The position numbers were made by a program, and so were the translations under genes. This document shows, one piece after another, positions 12,190 to 24,300 of a stretch of DNA of 64,000 nt (positions are counted from its first letter, which is position 1; each line of letters opens with the position of its first letter). The stretch is taken from positions 124,001 to 188,000 of the forward strand of contig BGZK01000888.1 of NCBI GenBank assembly GCA_005406025.1, read 5' to 3'. The notes beneath the pieces are model-generated. The model was not told the DNA's origin. It did no database searches and was given only the letters and a program-made list of their open reading frames with translations. This stretch comes from Eumeta japonica (taxonomy: Eukaryota > Arthropoda > Insecta > Lepidoptera > Psychidae).

Positions 12190-15100
12190 GTGGGCACGAT
12201 GCGACATCTATACGAACTAGTCTATTCAAAACGGGATTACCTCATACTTCGCCGGGGTATGACTCATGTCCGTTGGATACTGACCGCGAGTGACATACCG
12301 AGGGCACGTGCAGAATGGAGCTTTATTTAAATTCATTACGATAACTACGAGTTGTAACGATATGTATAATTATTTAGATTATCGCTATAGTATAGACTGA
12401 TAGCTAGAAAGCATCACAACATCAACATTGTTTAGGACGTCGTCATATATACGTAAAGTTTAATTTTTTTTTTTAGGGTTCCGAGCCAAAATGGCAAAAA
12501 TGGAACCCTTATAGTTTTATCATGTCCGATCGACCGCCCGTCCGTGTGTCACAGGCATTTCATTCAAAAACCACAAGACACATATTGATGAAATTTATAA
12601 TAGATGTCGTATATATTATAATATATACGACATATAATATATGGGGCGCTTTGTGCCACATTTTTCGTATATAGAGCAACCCACGCTTTTTCCACAATAA
12701 TACTAGTATTTTTCGTCATTGTTCATTATTTTTTCGAGTTCATAATAAGAATTGTTTTTCATTTTTAGTTCGGTTGATTGGTAAAAATTTGTAATTTTTA
12801 ACAATACAACAATAGTTGAATTATTAATAATGCTTATCACTGTTACTAAATTCTATTACAAAACAGTAATAGAATTTAGTAACAGTAATAAGCCACTTGC
12901 TCTCACGCAGACGATACGTGACGAAATTATTCGATCCTGGCGATCCTGATCAGGATAAGAGGATAAACTTATCAAATTATTGCATTGCCATTGCTCCTTG
13001 ATACGTACGCAAAGTTTCAAATTAATTAGACTTCTTGAAATTGGTGAAAATTAAGCTCAAAGATTCCGTTACATATATACATAGTTAGATACAACCCAAG
13101 TTTATAAAAGCGTTTTAAAAATAAGAAAAAAATAGCGAAGATAACGCTTAATAAATAATTTCAACGAAAATTATTTTGAACATGTTCGGGTATACTGTTT
13201 TCGTGTTTTGCCGAAAAACTGCGCTTCTCAACAAAAGGACGTAAGTGCCATGAAGATACGCTCTTTTGCTGATGCACTTTAATTTACACTAGTTCAATGG
13301 CAATAGTCGACATACCTACTTGTTTTTCTAGTTATAGACAGCTAAAGTGCTTACAACTATTCTGTGCGGGAAACATGGAAAAGATGTAACAACGTTTTTT
13401 TCATCTGTAGTGAATTTCTTTATAATAATGGCTTCGGAACCCTATAATGAGCATGGTCCGACATGCTCTTGGCCAGTTTTTTTTTTTTAGTTTGTTTAGT
13501 TTAGCTTTGGTTTTGGAACGTCTCAAGTATGTGAATATATCGGTTTATTTTATTCGTACTTTTAATACTATCGTTAGGCAATAAAGCAAAAAGGTAAAAT
13601 GTCATAGGCACACATAAAATTATCATAATAATTTAAGTGATCCGTCGGGTTGTAAACACGAGTAACGAGTCGTGTTTAGGTATCGAGTCTCGATGCGTAA
13701 TACTTGATAATCGAGTCACAAAATGGCCAAGAATTGATTTTCTATACCTACAGCTGACGGTCCCAAGGACGTTCTATTTCGGAGCTAAGGTTTAATTATC
13801 TACGTGGACAAACAAAAGCGATCGAGGGCTCGCCGTGAACGGGCCCTGACGGGGTGGGAATGGGAGCGCCCCGTGTCAAGGTGACTGACGTCCGCACCTA
13901 CTAAATGAAAGGCAATTTTAACACGGGATCATATACTTGTTACCTATTTTGATCGAAGCGGACATATCAAATGCGCTTGTCCCGAATCGATAATACTTTT
14001 TGTGTCGTGAGTGCTACGGCCTATATGATAAAATATCGAAGTTCCGAAATTAGATAACAACCTGGCTAGACAAAGCTATAGGTAAATTAGTTTTTTAAAT
14101 ATACTTCCCGATGATCGGGTATCGAACTCGGAATTGTGGAACTCCAAAAAGTATCTCATCCACCGCATCATAGAGGTCGTCATTCTTGAAAATAATCACG
14201 TTCGTCACGTGAATGATATCTGTTATGACCTTCGATGTATCTTATCGGGCTGTCTGTAGTAAAAGTTTGCAAATTTCATTATAATTTCCAAGCTCCTAGT
14301 TCACATTTATTGTAAAATAAATGACTTCAAAGCCCCTTGTATGTATATATGTATATGACATTATTTTCTAAACAAGAGAATATAACACATTAAAACTTAT
14401 AGACTTCAAGTGATAAGTACGATTTAGCTATCCGTGACTCGAAATGGCTATATCTTATCTAATCTTAATCATCGCCACGCCACAATATTGTGTACCTAAT
14501 ATCGCATACGCGACATAAAGAACGTAAACTGTATCGCTTTGCCTTTCTAGGAAACGCTGGATTAGTAATTTCTAATCGATGACCAACAATATTGCTTTTC
14601 ATTAGGTATACCTTCACCGATCCACCCGGCACGGACTGACGTGACGCCCAGGATAAAAAATATTACAATAACTCAGTCCCACGTAGCTCGCGTGACGCAC
14701 AGCCGACAGATAGCGTGTTGCAGTTTAGCTTTTGCAGTGTTGTGGATTAAGAGAAGCGTTCAAGTATGACGTAAGAAAAGAGTCTAAAATCATTGAAAAT
14801 TCTCGGCCGTATAAGTAATCATAAGAAAATCGTGACCCTCATATAACTTTTATGATGTAAAAATTGTGGAAAATTTCAGATTCATGAACAATTCTGACAT
14901 CATAAGGTAGTAAGTACATCATGAGGTTGGTGTAAACTCAAGGTTTACAGTCATTTAAAACTTTTGAGTTTACACCGACCTAATTCTCGAAACACGCGTT
15001 CGTTTCTAATGAGGAATGTGGGAAGAAATCAAGTATTAATCATAATTTGTTTGATTAATACCTCATTGTTTTGAAAATATAACACTTGAACGCACCTTTA

Positions 15101-18100
15101 GGTAAATTACATATTTGAAGGATATTTCATAAGCGAATATATTTTTGTCGGCTGCAGAATTTTTTGCGGCCCTTCCGCGAGCACCACATCGACCCCACCT
15201 CGATAACCCGCCACGACTTCATCGAGACCAACGGCGACAACTTCGCGATCACGATCCCTGTGCTGGCGCGCATCGTGTGGCAGCTCGCCACCTACGACGA
15301 CGACACCGTGCGCGACCGCTTCCACTGGATCGCCTATTGGTACCTTTGTTGCATATTCGTCGCGATGACCAATCAGGTAAAATTCGAGTCTTAATGCTTC
15401 ATAAGTTCGGCTATGCTCGTAAAATCCAAATACTGAAACTGTATGTGGCTTTATAGTTGGAACAAAGCGAGAAATTAAATAAACGAAAACCAATAAAAAT
15501 GAAAACCGTCTTCAAAAACTACTTAGATTAGTTAGATACGTATTAAAGCAAACTTTAAACATCTACAACTTAGTAGCAGTTTTAACGAGACATTGGAAAC
15601 TCGAAAAGTTTTGCGGTAAGCAAAAAACATCTCTATATTTGTTCAAAGAACTCTCAGTTTCCGTACGTTTCGTACGATTGAACCGGTTTTAAAGACTTAT
15701 TTTCCAGTTTGCCTCAGACACTTTTTCAACAGCCTTCATTCTGGATTTGCATCGAGCCGGTGCATTTTCTGGTAATGAAAGCTGTGTTTCTTTGAATTAA
15801 ATTTTAGGGTTCCGTACCTGAAAAGCAAAAGAAGAACCCCTATAGGATCGCCTCGTTGTCAGTCCGTCTGTCAAGATCCTTTTTTTCAGGAAGGCGTGAA
15901 GGGTATCAAGTTGAAATTAATATAAAATATTTAGGTCTATTGTCCCTTGAAGCTGTAAAAAATTAAGCTTCCAAGTCTGTATGATGTCAAAATATCACTA
16001 TTTAGGTATGCTTTATATTTTGACACTTGTAAATAAATCAAAACTTATATGGTACTACTTCTCATTGATTTACAATCATGAAATTTGACAAAGCAAGGTC
16101 CCATAGCACAAGTAAAGGAAAAAATTCAAAAAGCGTTATTTTTATTTATATCACATGAAAAAAATGTCTTTTGTAAGTACAAATTTATACTTGCAGTTGA
16201 ACTATAATCAGTATAAGACCGATGTATGGGAGAATATTTTTTAAATTCTCGTTATGAAAAGTTAAGTTTTCTAAAATTCGATAACTTTTAATAATTTCGA
16301 TTTTTTTTTTTGAAAACATCCGAAAAAAGCAAAAGATTTGTAATTTCTGGGATAAATATCTTACCAATACATATTACCTAGTATAGGAAACAGATAAAAC
16401 GGGAACGTCAGGACTCGACGGGTGAAATGTCCGCACACATAATTATGTTTGCACGGAACCCACGGGCCCACGGGATGCGAGTTCTTTTCGCCCTTATCCA
16501 GCATTTTTATTGTCGGGTACAAAAAAGCCACAAATCGGCACTGTAGGAGGGTGACCCGTATGTTTAACTGGTCTTTAGTCCAGATAGACGGTCCTTTGTA
16601 TTGAGCGCCAAGTGCGCGGACGCGTTGTCGTGGTGAGCAGCCGGTGTCCGGTCGTTCGTTGCTCACGGCAGTAAAGCTTCTTGTAAAAATTCGGTAATAT
16701 ACCTTTCAAGGGTGGCGCTGCGGTGCCCTATGGAAAAATCTCATAAACCTCATAAAACATGGACAAATGCAGATCAAATTCTCATAAGAGGCTATGAGAT
16801 TTATGAGAAATTGGTCTGCATTTGTCCATGTTTTATGAGGTTTATGAGATTTTTTCCATAGGGTGGTTGTATAGGAGTAGCGACATCGGATAATCCTCCG
16901 AATAACGAAGAAAAAAAGGCGATTAAAATTTTGGCCCCGCTTCTCGTTCGCTTTATTTGATATGGTGTGGTCCATTTCGAAACACGGTCGACTGTCACCA
17001 CATCATCCTGCGACCCGCTTCCGAGTCCGGCGTGAAACAATGCGCCTTAGCGACGAAGATGCCCACGCGGAATTTCATGCTCACTTCTCCATCCAGTTTG
17101 CAGTATATGATGAATCTCTTAGCTTGTGACTCGCCTCTTGCTTTGAACTAAATTTTTCACAGCTAGCACGTTTCGATATATAACAGCCATCGAAATGCGA
17201 TCACTTCTTTCTTCGTCCGCCAATCGCGCGTTAATTACGGGACCGGTGGTAAAAAGTCGCTATATAAGGGTTGTTCGAGAGCCCTGCCACCGAAAAGAAT
17301 CAATTATTATATATATATATAATAAATTAGAACAAAAAATGTATTTTTTGTTCTAATTTAATGATAAATTTAATCGTATCATACGAAGATCTGTGATTTC
17401 TGCCTATCCTTCTGTAAAATAGTCACGAGGATTTAATAAAAAAAAATTGTGATTGCTAAATTTATCAATTCATCTAGTTTATTTTTACGGTTCACCACCT
17501 TTGCTATTGTACGAACAAATCGAAAAGTCATACTGATTCCGAATTTTTTGGTGAAGTTGGTAATTTGGATTACAGCTAAATAATATTATAGAGTATTATA
17601 ATAAAATATTTGAGATAAAATAACGAATAATATCACTCTGACAACGCTGTTATATTGATAATGTCTTTGACTAAGCACGACCTTGAGACATGGCCGATGC
17701 GTATCACAAGATACGTGGGGCACGCTGAATATTTTGCACGACTCACAAACAATACGGTTTATAAGTAAAATATTATATTTCTTATATTTCATTCTTTTAA
17801 AAAAAATCTCCTTTTATATTTTATACATTTTTTTTCTTTCAAACTATTTTTCAACGCACAAGAACATACCATCAACGCGCTACTTGTCACATGCCAGTTG
17901 AGGCTCACAACATTTTTGGTTTTCGGGGTAATAAGGAAATCGCCTAGCATCTGGTTCCGGACTCTGTACAGAATGGGCTAATCCCTCCAATCCTTCAGGA
18001 GTCAAAAATAATTGTCTCATATTGGCAGTGTGCGGAGAAGTATTAAACTAATGCAAGATTTTGCGACTTCTTGTTTTTCTTCTCGAACCTTTTCGATAAC

Positions 18101-21100
18101 ACCAAGCAAACAAACGGTAGTGTACGATCAGCGTTCGCTATCTTTTGTTCTTGTAGTGGAATTGCAAAAACTGGATTCCGCCAGGAGAAACAAAACGCAA
18201 TCATTTCTTTACCCACTTCTCGCCCGCTTGAACTACATTTATTTGCTATGGCCTTCGACGCCCGTACACATAGTTGTCTATTATCTAGATATTAAAAATA
18301 AATCAATGTTTATTCTCCTGTATAATGTCGTTAATAGCATTTGATCGTGCTTTAACAATTTTTATCTGTATCAACCAAAAAAGCATATTATTGTTTTGAG
18401 ATGAGCTCGTGAGGAGAACAGCGCCAGCAAACTTTCTTAATTTTTTAATGATTTTTTTTTATTTGGCTTATACCAATTCTCAAATGGTTTCGAATCTCCT
18501 CATAATGACATATGACGTTCGTTTTCTTCAAACAGCCGTCTAACAGCAGCCGCGTTTTCCTCGTCGTTGGCCTATCGTGGAAAGAAACACAATCAATAAT
18601 TTCGACATACCAATACCTCTACTAACTGAGGTGTCATCTTGTGGTCATGTTCATTTTATTTTCGTTATTGACCAAATAATCTAAACATTTTACTATTTGT
18701 TTGCCAAAAATTGTTGTTAGTGTCAAAAAAAAAAGAATTAGAAACCATAAACGAAATATCATTGCAAGTGCTACGTACACATACGTTAGAGTCAAATTAG
18801 CTTGAACTTTAGTTAGCTAGATAAGAATAGTTATTGATTTTGTAGTAATTATACCTACATTTTTCATTGTAATTACTTTCTTGACTTACATGTTAGTTTT
18901 AAATAGGATTTTCAAAAAACACCCAATATAAAGTTACTGATGTAATAAATAAATGTTAATTAAAACCAAAACTGCAACATATTATTTAGTTGTCGGATTT
19001 TTTAAAGATTACTGGAAAGTTCCACAGACGTTAAAAGTTGCGTCTAGAGACTACCACAGGTTACCGAAAGTCTAATTGAGATAACTTATATTCAGACATT
19101 TTGTGAAATGATAAAACCTTTTCAAAAATCCAATGTAGGGCCGGAAATTCCCTAATAACCATTTTACCGGTATATGCTAAAAATAAGTGAATGGGTTTGG
19201 AAATTCGTTGTTTCGGGTAAAATTTTGGTAACTTACGGTGGTAGATATAGCATAAAAGTATCAATAAACAAATGCCTACTAAAAACTATTATAAAAATGA
19301 AGAAATAACATATCAAAATGTCAAAACATCAAATCCACCAATTTCAAGCATGTAATTGATGTATTTGTTGATTTTTTTTTGATTTTAAGATTCGATTCAT
19401 TAAGAGTCGGATTCAAAGTTAGTAGAACTCATAAACCTATGAACATATTCATCTATGCCTATGAACCCTTACCTCACGAAAATAACTCAGGTAAGTGACA
19501 GTGACAGGCAAGGAGACCTTTGCCCATCAGTCACCTTAAAATTGTTTCTAGGTAACGTTAGAAGATAGAATAAGGGTGATGTAAGGTTATCAATTTGAAA
19601 AGTACTTTAACTTTCAAATGATGTTTGAAGCCGATCTCAAAGTCAAGGTCAATCAATGTTGTTGGGCTCGAAATTTTGTCAAACATTAGTTCATTTATAA
19701 ATTCTTTAAAGTTTGAAGACAACACTGTTCTGACAATTTTTCCACAATTTACCTTGATTTGACTTTTTAAAGATCACTCTAAATACCATTTTAAATATAC
19801 AATTTCCCGTTTTGTCGACTGCCGATGCGAAAAATTTGAATTTACATTAAAAAAACAAGTTGACTTTGAAATAACCTTGAAGGGTAAGTCCAAGGTCAAA
19901 TTGAAGGTCACTATTGATTTCTCGTTGCAAGTTATTTAAGAAATGACGACCCTTTTCAAAAATACTTTACATGAAAAAATATTCAGCCGTCCCGGGACTT
20001 AATTGACACGTGGTATAATATCTCGATTTCCACCGGAAAGATGTATTGATTAAGTTTATTATCCTTACTCAGTGGTGGATTTATATTTTTTATGAGTGTA
20101 GGCCACTTTATTTCCGCCGCCCCATGCACCTTTCTAAAATAATAATTTTCTGAAATCTGCCGCCCCCAGGACGCTGCCGCCCCTAGGCCGCGGCCTACAT
20201 GGCCTATTGACAAATCCAGAACTGTCCTTACTAAAAGCAAAATATTATCAAACAATACCACGCGGCTCAGGTTTCGTTGGGTTAAACGTTGTATTTGTAC
20301 TTTCTCTCTAGTGGTAAATATTGCTTTATGCTACATCTAGGAGGAAAATAAAACATAAATTCTTTAAGCGAATTACCTATATTGCAATTACTACAATATT
20401 GAAAGTATTTTCAAAATGGAATACACAGACTAAAGCAACTTTGCTTACATTTACTACATTGTTTACATTTATTACCATTGTTTACAAAAAGGGGCATTTT
20501 TTTCACTTTTCCATTATATAAATTATTCATATGGCTTAGTGTATTTATTTCTAGACTTTTCATACAGTAGTTTTTTATCAATGGCTTGGGCAATTGCTTC
20601 AATTCCATCAGCATCATAAAATCTTTAATATAGTGGTAACACTAGAGTGGCATGTTGAAAGTAATTTTCCAATTACATAAATTCACATTTAACAATTTTC
20701 AATAATCATGCTCAAATATAATTTGTACATTTTTTTAAAATTCTTAAATCTAATGAAGAACAAAAAAAGCAAGTGGCCAGTATTATTTATACGAACTGAG
20801 AAATAAAAAGAATGTTTGATTTTGGTTTTTTATTGGGTCAGTTTTTAATGTCATTCAGAAACTAGAAAAAGACTCAATGGATTTTTAAATTGTTCCTCAG
20901 CGCATATAATTTATTCATTTTTTCTCCCACATATATGACCTATGTTTATTTAAGGGGGTATTTTGTGAGCAGATATAGTATAAAAGAAATTAAAGATATT
21001 TATTGATGTGTCATCATTAGTTTAAGCTATATACGAATATGTAAATGAAGAAACTTTATGTATCGATTGCACTATCTATTCCAGATCCATAAATGGTCCC

Positions 21101-21345
21101 ACACATATTTCGGACTGCCGACGTGGGTGGTATGGCTGCAGGACTGCCACGTGGTTTTACCGCGCCGCCATCACCGCATTCACCACGTGGCACCGCACGA
21201 AACCTATTTCTGCATCACGACCGGCTGGCTCAACTGGCCGCTCGAGAAGCTGCGTTTCTGGCCCGCGCTCGAAGCGCTGATCGAGGCGCTCACCGGCTGT
21301 AAGCCGCGCGCCGACGACTTGAAGTGGGCCCAGAAGCGCTCCTAG
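11984..21345 (+). CDS. PEDS1: Plasmanylethanolamine desaturase (PEDS1/TMEM189/Kua), three 3' coding exons
   Basis: This enzyme of the endoplasmic reticulum membrane introduces the vinyl-ether double bond of plasmalogens. Exons are 11984-12189, 15158-15376 and 21085-21345 (stop TAG 21343-21345), joined in frame by GT-AG introns and giving 227 residues. The family is about 270 residues long, so roughly 40 N-terminal residues are missing. Diagnostic motifs appear in order: GKRLQEW, two membrane segments, [60 protein letters not shown] and the end [12 protein letters not shown]. The histidine clusters are the expected di-iron ligands. The upstream exon must end in phase 1 (G|GC). I searched 1-11983 and found no convincing candidate. 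Third codon positions are strongly G/C-biased, unlike the neighbouring gene. Confidence 0.95.
12476..13488 (+). mobile_element. GGTTCCG-family interspersed repeat in PEDS1 intron
   Basis: The element starts with a T-run and 'AGGGTTCCGAGCC', passes 'GGAACCCTTATAG' and 'CCGCCCGTCCGTGTGTC', and ends with 'TCTTGGCCAGTTTTT'. The start and end motifs match the other copies. Two internal inverted repeats (about 12605-12632 and 12832-12893) are included. Confidence 0.6.
12832..12893. repeat. short-loop inverted repeat
   Basis: Two 28-base arms (12832-12859 and 12866-12893) pair with one mismatch around a 6-base loop. Core: ACTGTTACTAAATTCTATTA and its complement. Confidence 0.9.
13489..14923. other. 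PEDS1 intron, no further gene recognised
   Basis: Intronic sequence with a GC-richer stretch at 13800-13900 and another at 14610-14780. The latter ends in ATGACGTAAG, which looks like a tiny first exon, but its phase would not fit the next PEDS1 exon. Confidence 0.5.
14924..14981. repeat. inverted repeat
   Basis: Two 17-base arms (14924-14940 and 14965-14981), AGGTTGGTGTAAACTCA and its complement with one mismatch, surround a 24-base loop. Confidence 0.85.
15158..15376 (+). CDS. PEDS1: PEDS1 exon B
   Basis: Acceptor ...GGCTGCAG and donor GTAAAA flank 73 codons, phase 0 at both ends. The exon begins [20 protein letters not shown] and includes FIETNGDN. It ends with a membrane segment and MTNQ, which joins directly to IHKWSH in exon C. 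The HH and HD histidines belong to the catalytic histidine set. Confidence 0.95.
15806..15890 (+). mobile_element. GGTTCCG-family repeat fragment
   Basis: The segment contains 'AGGGTTCCGTACCTGAAAAG', 'GAACCCCTATAGGATC' and a 'CAGTCCGTCTGTCAAGATCC' tail, the canonical start of this lepidopteran repeat. No matching end lies nearby. Confidence 0.7.
16430..17280 (-). mobile_element. mariner transposase relic (SETMAR-like family)
   Basis: Minus-strand frames give, in order and with frame shifts, [47 protein letters not shown] and [10 protein letters not shown]. These match the order of a mariner transposase (TKQQSTVW, GHVATV, HHDNASSH, GHPPYSPDLAP, FFLFP). The reading is interrupted by a 138-base hairpin at 16726-16863. 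The element is inactive. Confidence 0.8.
16726..16863. repeat. 138-base near-perfect hairpin inside the mariner relic
   Basis: The sequence starts CCCTATGGAAAAATCTCATA and ends with its complement ...TTTTTTCCATAGGG. Arms of about 62 bases pair with one base indel and two or three mismatches around a very short loop (about GAGGCTATGAGAT). No clear target-site duplication flanks it. Confidence 0.9.
17323..17360. repeat. perfect inverted repeat, 2-base loop
   Basis: Two perfect 18-base arms (17323-17340 and 17343-17360), TAAATTAGAACAAAAAAT and its complement, flank GT. A short (TA)n run sits just upstream. Confidence 0.9.
17940..18640 (-). mobile_element. mariner transposase relic, third copy
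   Basis: Minus-strand translation gives RARSG followed by a decayed ACFF region and [17 protein letters not shown]. These correspond to the mariner segments SKKM-ACFF, WYTTICLPEVFGEIRK and the region before HHDNAS. It is the third dead copy of the same family on the minus strand within 12 kb. Confidence 0.6.
18660..20061. other. PEDS1 intron, no gene recognised
   Basis: AT-rich intronic sequence without recognisable exons. Several 'CAAGGTCAA'-type short repeats occur at 19620-19920. Confidence 0.5.
20070..20224. mobile_element. 155-bp hAT-like MITE with perfect 8-bp TSD
   Basis: The ends CAGTGGTGGATTTAT and (complement) CAGTTCTGGATTTGT are inverted repeats. The perfect 8-bp TCCTTACT flanks both sides (20062-20069 and 20225-20232). 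The body is GC-rich with repeated CCGCCCC and GGCCTA motifs. It is non-coding. Confidence 0.9.
21085..21345 (+). CDS. PEDS1: PEDS1 exon C (last exon)
   Basis: Acceptor ...TATTCCAG precedes 86 codons and TAG. It encodes [40 protein letters not shown] and the conserved tail [12 protein letters not shown]. All family histidine boxes are intact, so the enzyme is expected to be active. Confidence 0.95.
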   Translation: MHKWSHTYFGLPTWVVWLQDCHVVLPRRHHRIHHVAPHETYFCITTGWLNWPLEKLRFWPALEALIEALTGCKPRADDLKWAQKRS

Positions 21346-24300
21346 GTCGGCCTTTTTCGACCGAACGACTGTACGTTTCGATGGACACTAAATTCTAATG
21401 TGATAGTAGAGTATTCGTAACCAACTTCGGCGGTAGGGGGGAACCTCCACCGCCGCATCGGCGACACGGAGATGCGGGCCGGTGTGGTAACGTAGATGTT
21501 AGTATTTGATCGTAAATGTTAATGCTTGTGAGGCCTTACGTAAGCGCACTAGGAGTGTGGGCCTGTTCGCCGGACGCGACGAACGCGCTAGCTGAAACCA
21601 AAAGGGCGACGCTATTCTATTGCACTCGTATGAGAGTACTATTTTGAGTCAATATATTTTCGCCAAACGATAATAGGTTATATCTGTCACCAATTATTTA
21701 CAAATGCATTTACCTTTGATTAAGCCCCACACAGAAAGACTGATCACACATCGTTACTGTTTCATGTTTTTATATATCTACGTAATGACACTTGTGAAGA
21801 TATCCTGATAGAACTTGAAGTTGTCCTGATGTTATTAATTTTTCTATATTGTATAGTAATGCTTACAATGAAAAACAACAAGATTATACTAATGTTAACA
21901 TTCAATGATTCCAGTCATTTTGTATTGAAACAGTTGAATTGATTACTAAAGTATCAGTCATTCAATTTGAAATAACCATAATTTTAACACAAAATAATGT
22001 TTTCCTTTAAGTACCCAGTTGGAGAATTCATTGTGATTCTGTCTACATTCGATTAGCAACCGAATTACGATACTTTATGTTATAAAGGTGATTGGTGACT
22101 TGTTCATTTCTACATTGGCGCTGATTAAATACTATTGATACAGTATAGTGAAGTCCAGTTTGTAATTTCTAGCGTGTTTGTTCAAAGAAAATAAGTTTTA
22201 AATGTACAAGGTGGCAGACGGTGGACAGGCCTTGGAGTTGATTTGCATGAAATATATTTTAAAGTCAAATTATTAAGTAGCAATAAGGAGCTACATTTTT
22301 ACTAGCTCCAAGCCGAAAGTAACCATATCGATGTGGGATAAGGTAAATAAGTTATCAAATTGCTTATTTACATTTAATTATTTACAAAAAAGCTGTGCCT
22401 GTTAATTTGGTACGTAAGGTATTGCTCGAACGGGTAAAATCCAAAATTATCTTATCTTTTAAGAAACTAAGAATATAAAAGTTTTACAGGAATAAAATTA
22501 TAATAAAATTACTGCTTAACGAGATATATTGAATCGCCTTTGAATAGTGTGTTAGTAAAATTTATAAAAGTTCAAGGTACAATAATTTTTTTAGGTATTA
22601 ACAATAAAAATATTAATGCCATGAAAGAGAGAGTCCCGTGAAATAGAGCAGAAAATTTTATATCTATTTTTTAAAACGCTGTTTAGCTAAAGTATTTAAA
22701 AAATTATTGAAAATTATAAAGTCCGCATACAATTTGTGATGTTTTATGATAGTAAGATTCACTTTGCACCTAGATGTTTCATGTTTCGTATTCATTGGCC
22801 AGATGATGTATTTAAATAGCACTATTGTTTTGTAAATCAAAAAATAAGAGCTATTTCTAATGTCCTAAGAAATTAATTTTGATAACAGTTCACTATCTCT
22901 GAGTAAGGCAGCTCTGTGCTCGTGTGGTTTAATTTTAAAATTCATTCCCTAGCATACACTTGCCATATAGCAGCAATAAGACTGTTTCCTTACAAGTTCC
23001 CTTTAATACCAATAAAAAAAATATTAAGTAAATATAAGTATGCCAGTCACGAAACCAAAGTTTTTCTAATTTAGTATTTGTTAGTATTAAAATGTGAAAA
23101 ATTTTAATATTTTATATAAGAACTATTTTTATCAGAATACACCAGTGTTATGCAAAATCATCATTCAAATTTTTGTTAATAATGCTCAAGCAATTTTAGC
23201 AGATAAAGTAGTGTAAGGGTTTTTAAATAATGAATATGTGATATGTTTAATTTTAATATGGTGGTTTTGCTGGTAGGTATGGGTTATCTAACAAGAGAGC
23301 ACTCGCATCGTAAACCAAACTATCAGACAATTTATACCATCAAAGTATTTCCATTTTTGTTATTTAATCTATGGCTTTTGCTATAGGATACTGTCTCAAC
23401 TTTAAGAGCTTTGAATAAATTGAAAAGTGTGTGATTTAATTTATCTACTAATTACATACAATTTCATTGAATTGTTATATTTGTTACTATGGAAATAACT
23501 TTCATTTTGCGATATTATATGGTAACTTTATATCGTTTTTTTCAATGGCGATATTTCAGTCATCAGTGTTGATGACTATATTATATTTTTATTTTGATCA
23601 TATATGGATCAAATTTATTTTATACATTTCAGTCCATTCAAATCAATCAGCATAAAGTGGGGTATTTCACTGTAAAAGGCTAATGGCATGCTAAGCTTTA
23701 ACTGCAGTTTCATATAATATGCAGGAATATCAATATAAATATTGATTCTTTTGTGTCAATAGATTTGGACAAGATAGACAATAAAAAAAAAATAAGAATC
23801 AATTACTTAATTATCCATCGACAAATTTATTTTGTTTAGTAAAATGTCATATTAAGGGGGATATGCAGAAACTTTTGATTGCACTGAAAATCATATTTCT
23901 AGAGTTATTGAAAAAAGAATATATATTGAGATAACTTTTTCCCATACAAAAAAAAATAAAATAAAATAAAAGAAGACGATTTAAAGAGATAATCTCAAAT
24001 AAGTCTTTAGTTTTATTGGTTTCTATCTTCAATTTTATATGGATAAATAGATTTGAGTTTGCAATATCAATTGTAAGGTTATTTTAATTGATATCTTATT
24101 ATTTGATGCATAGAGATATTTTCATTTTACAATATTTTTGCCCCATTGCTTAAAATATTTCTGCATAAAATTACTAAAATTTGGAATTAATGGTTCATCA
24201 AAACCAAAATCAAATACATGTAACATTGTAGATGTGATTGTCACTACAAATAATTTTAACATCTTGTTAAAGAACAAATAATAAAATGGAAATACTATAA

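Noticed and set aside
14700..14775. Possible alternative first exon of PEDS1 ending ATGAC|GTAAG.
   Set aside because: It would leave phase 2, while the next PEDS1 exon (15158) needs phase 0, and it encodes only one complete codon.
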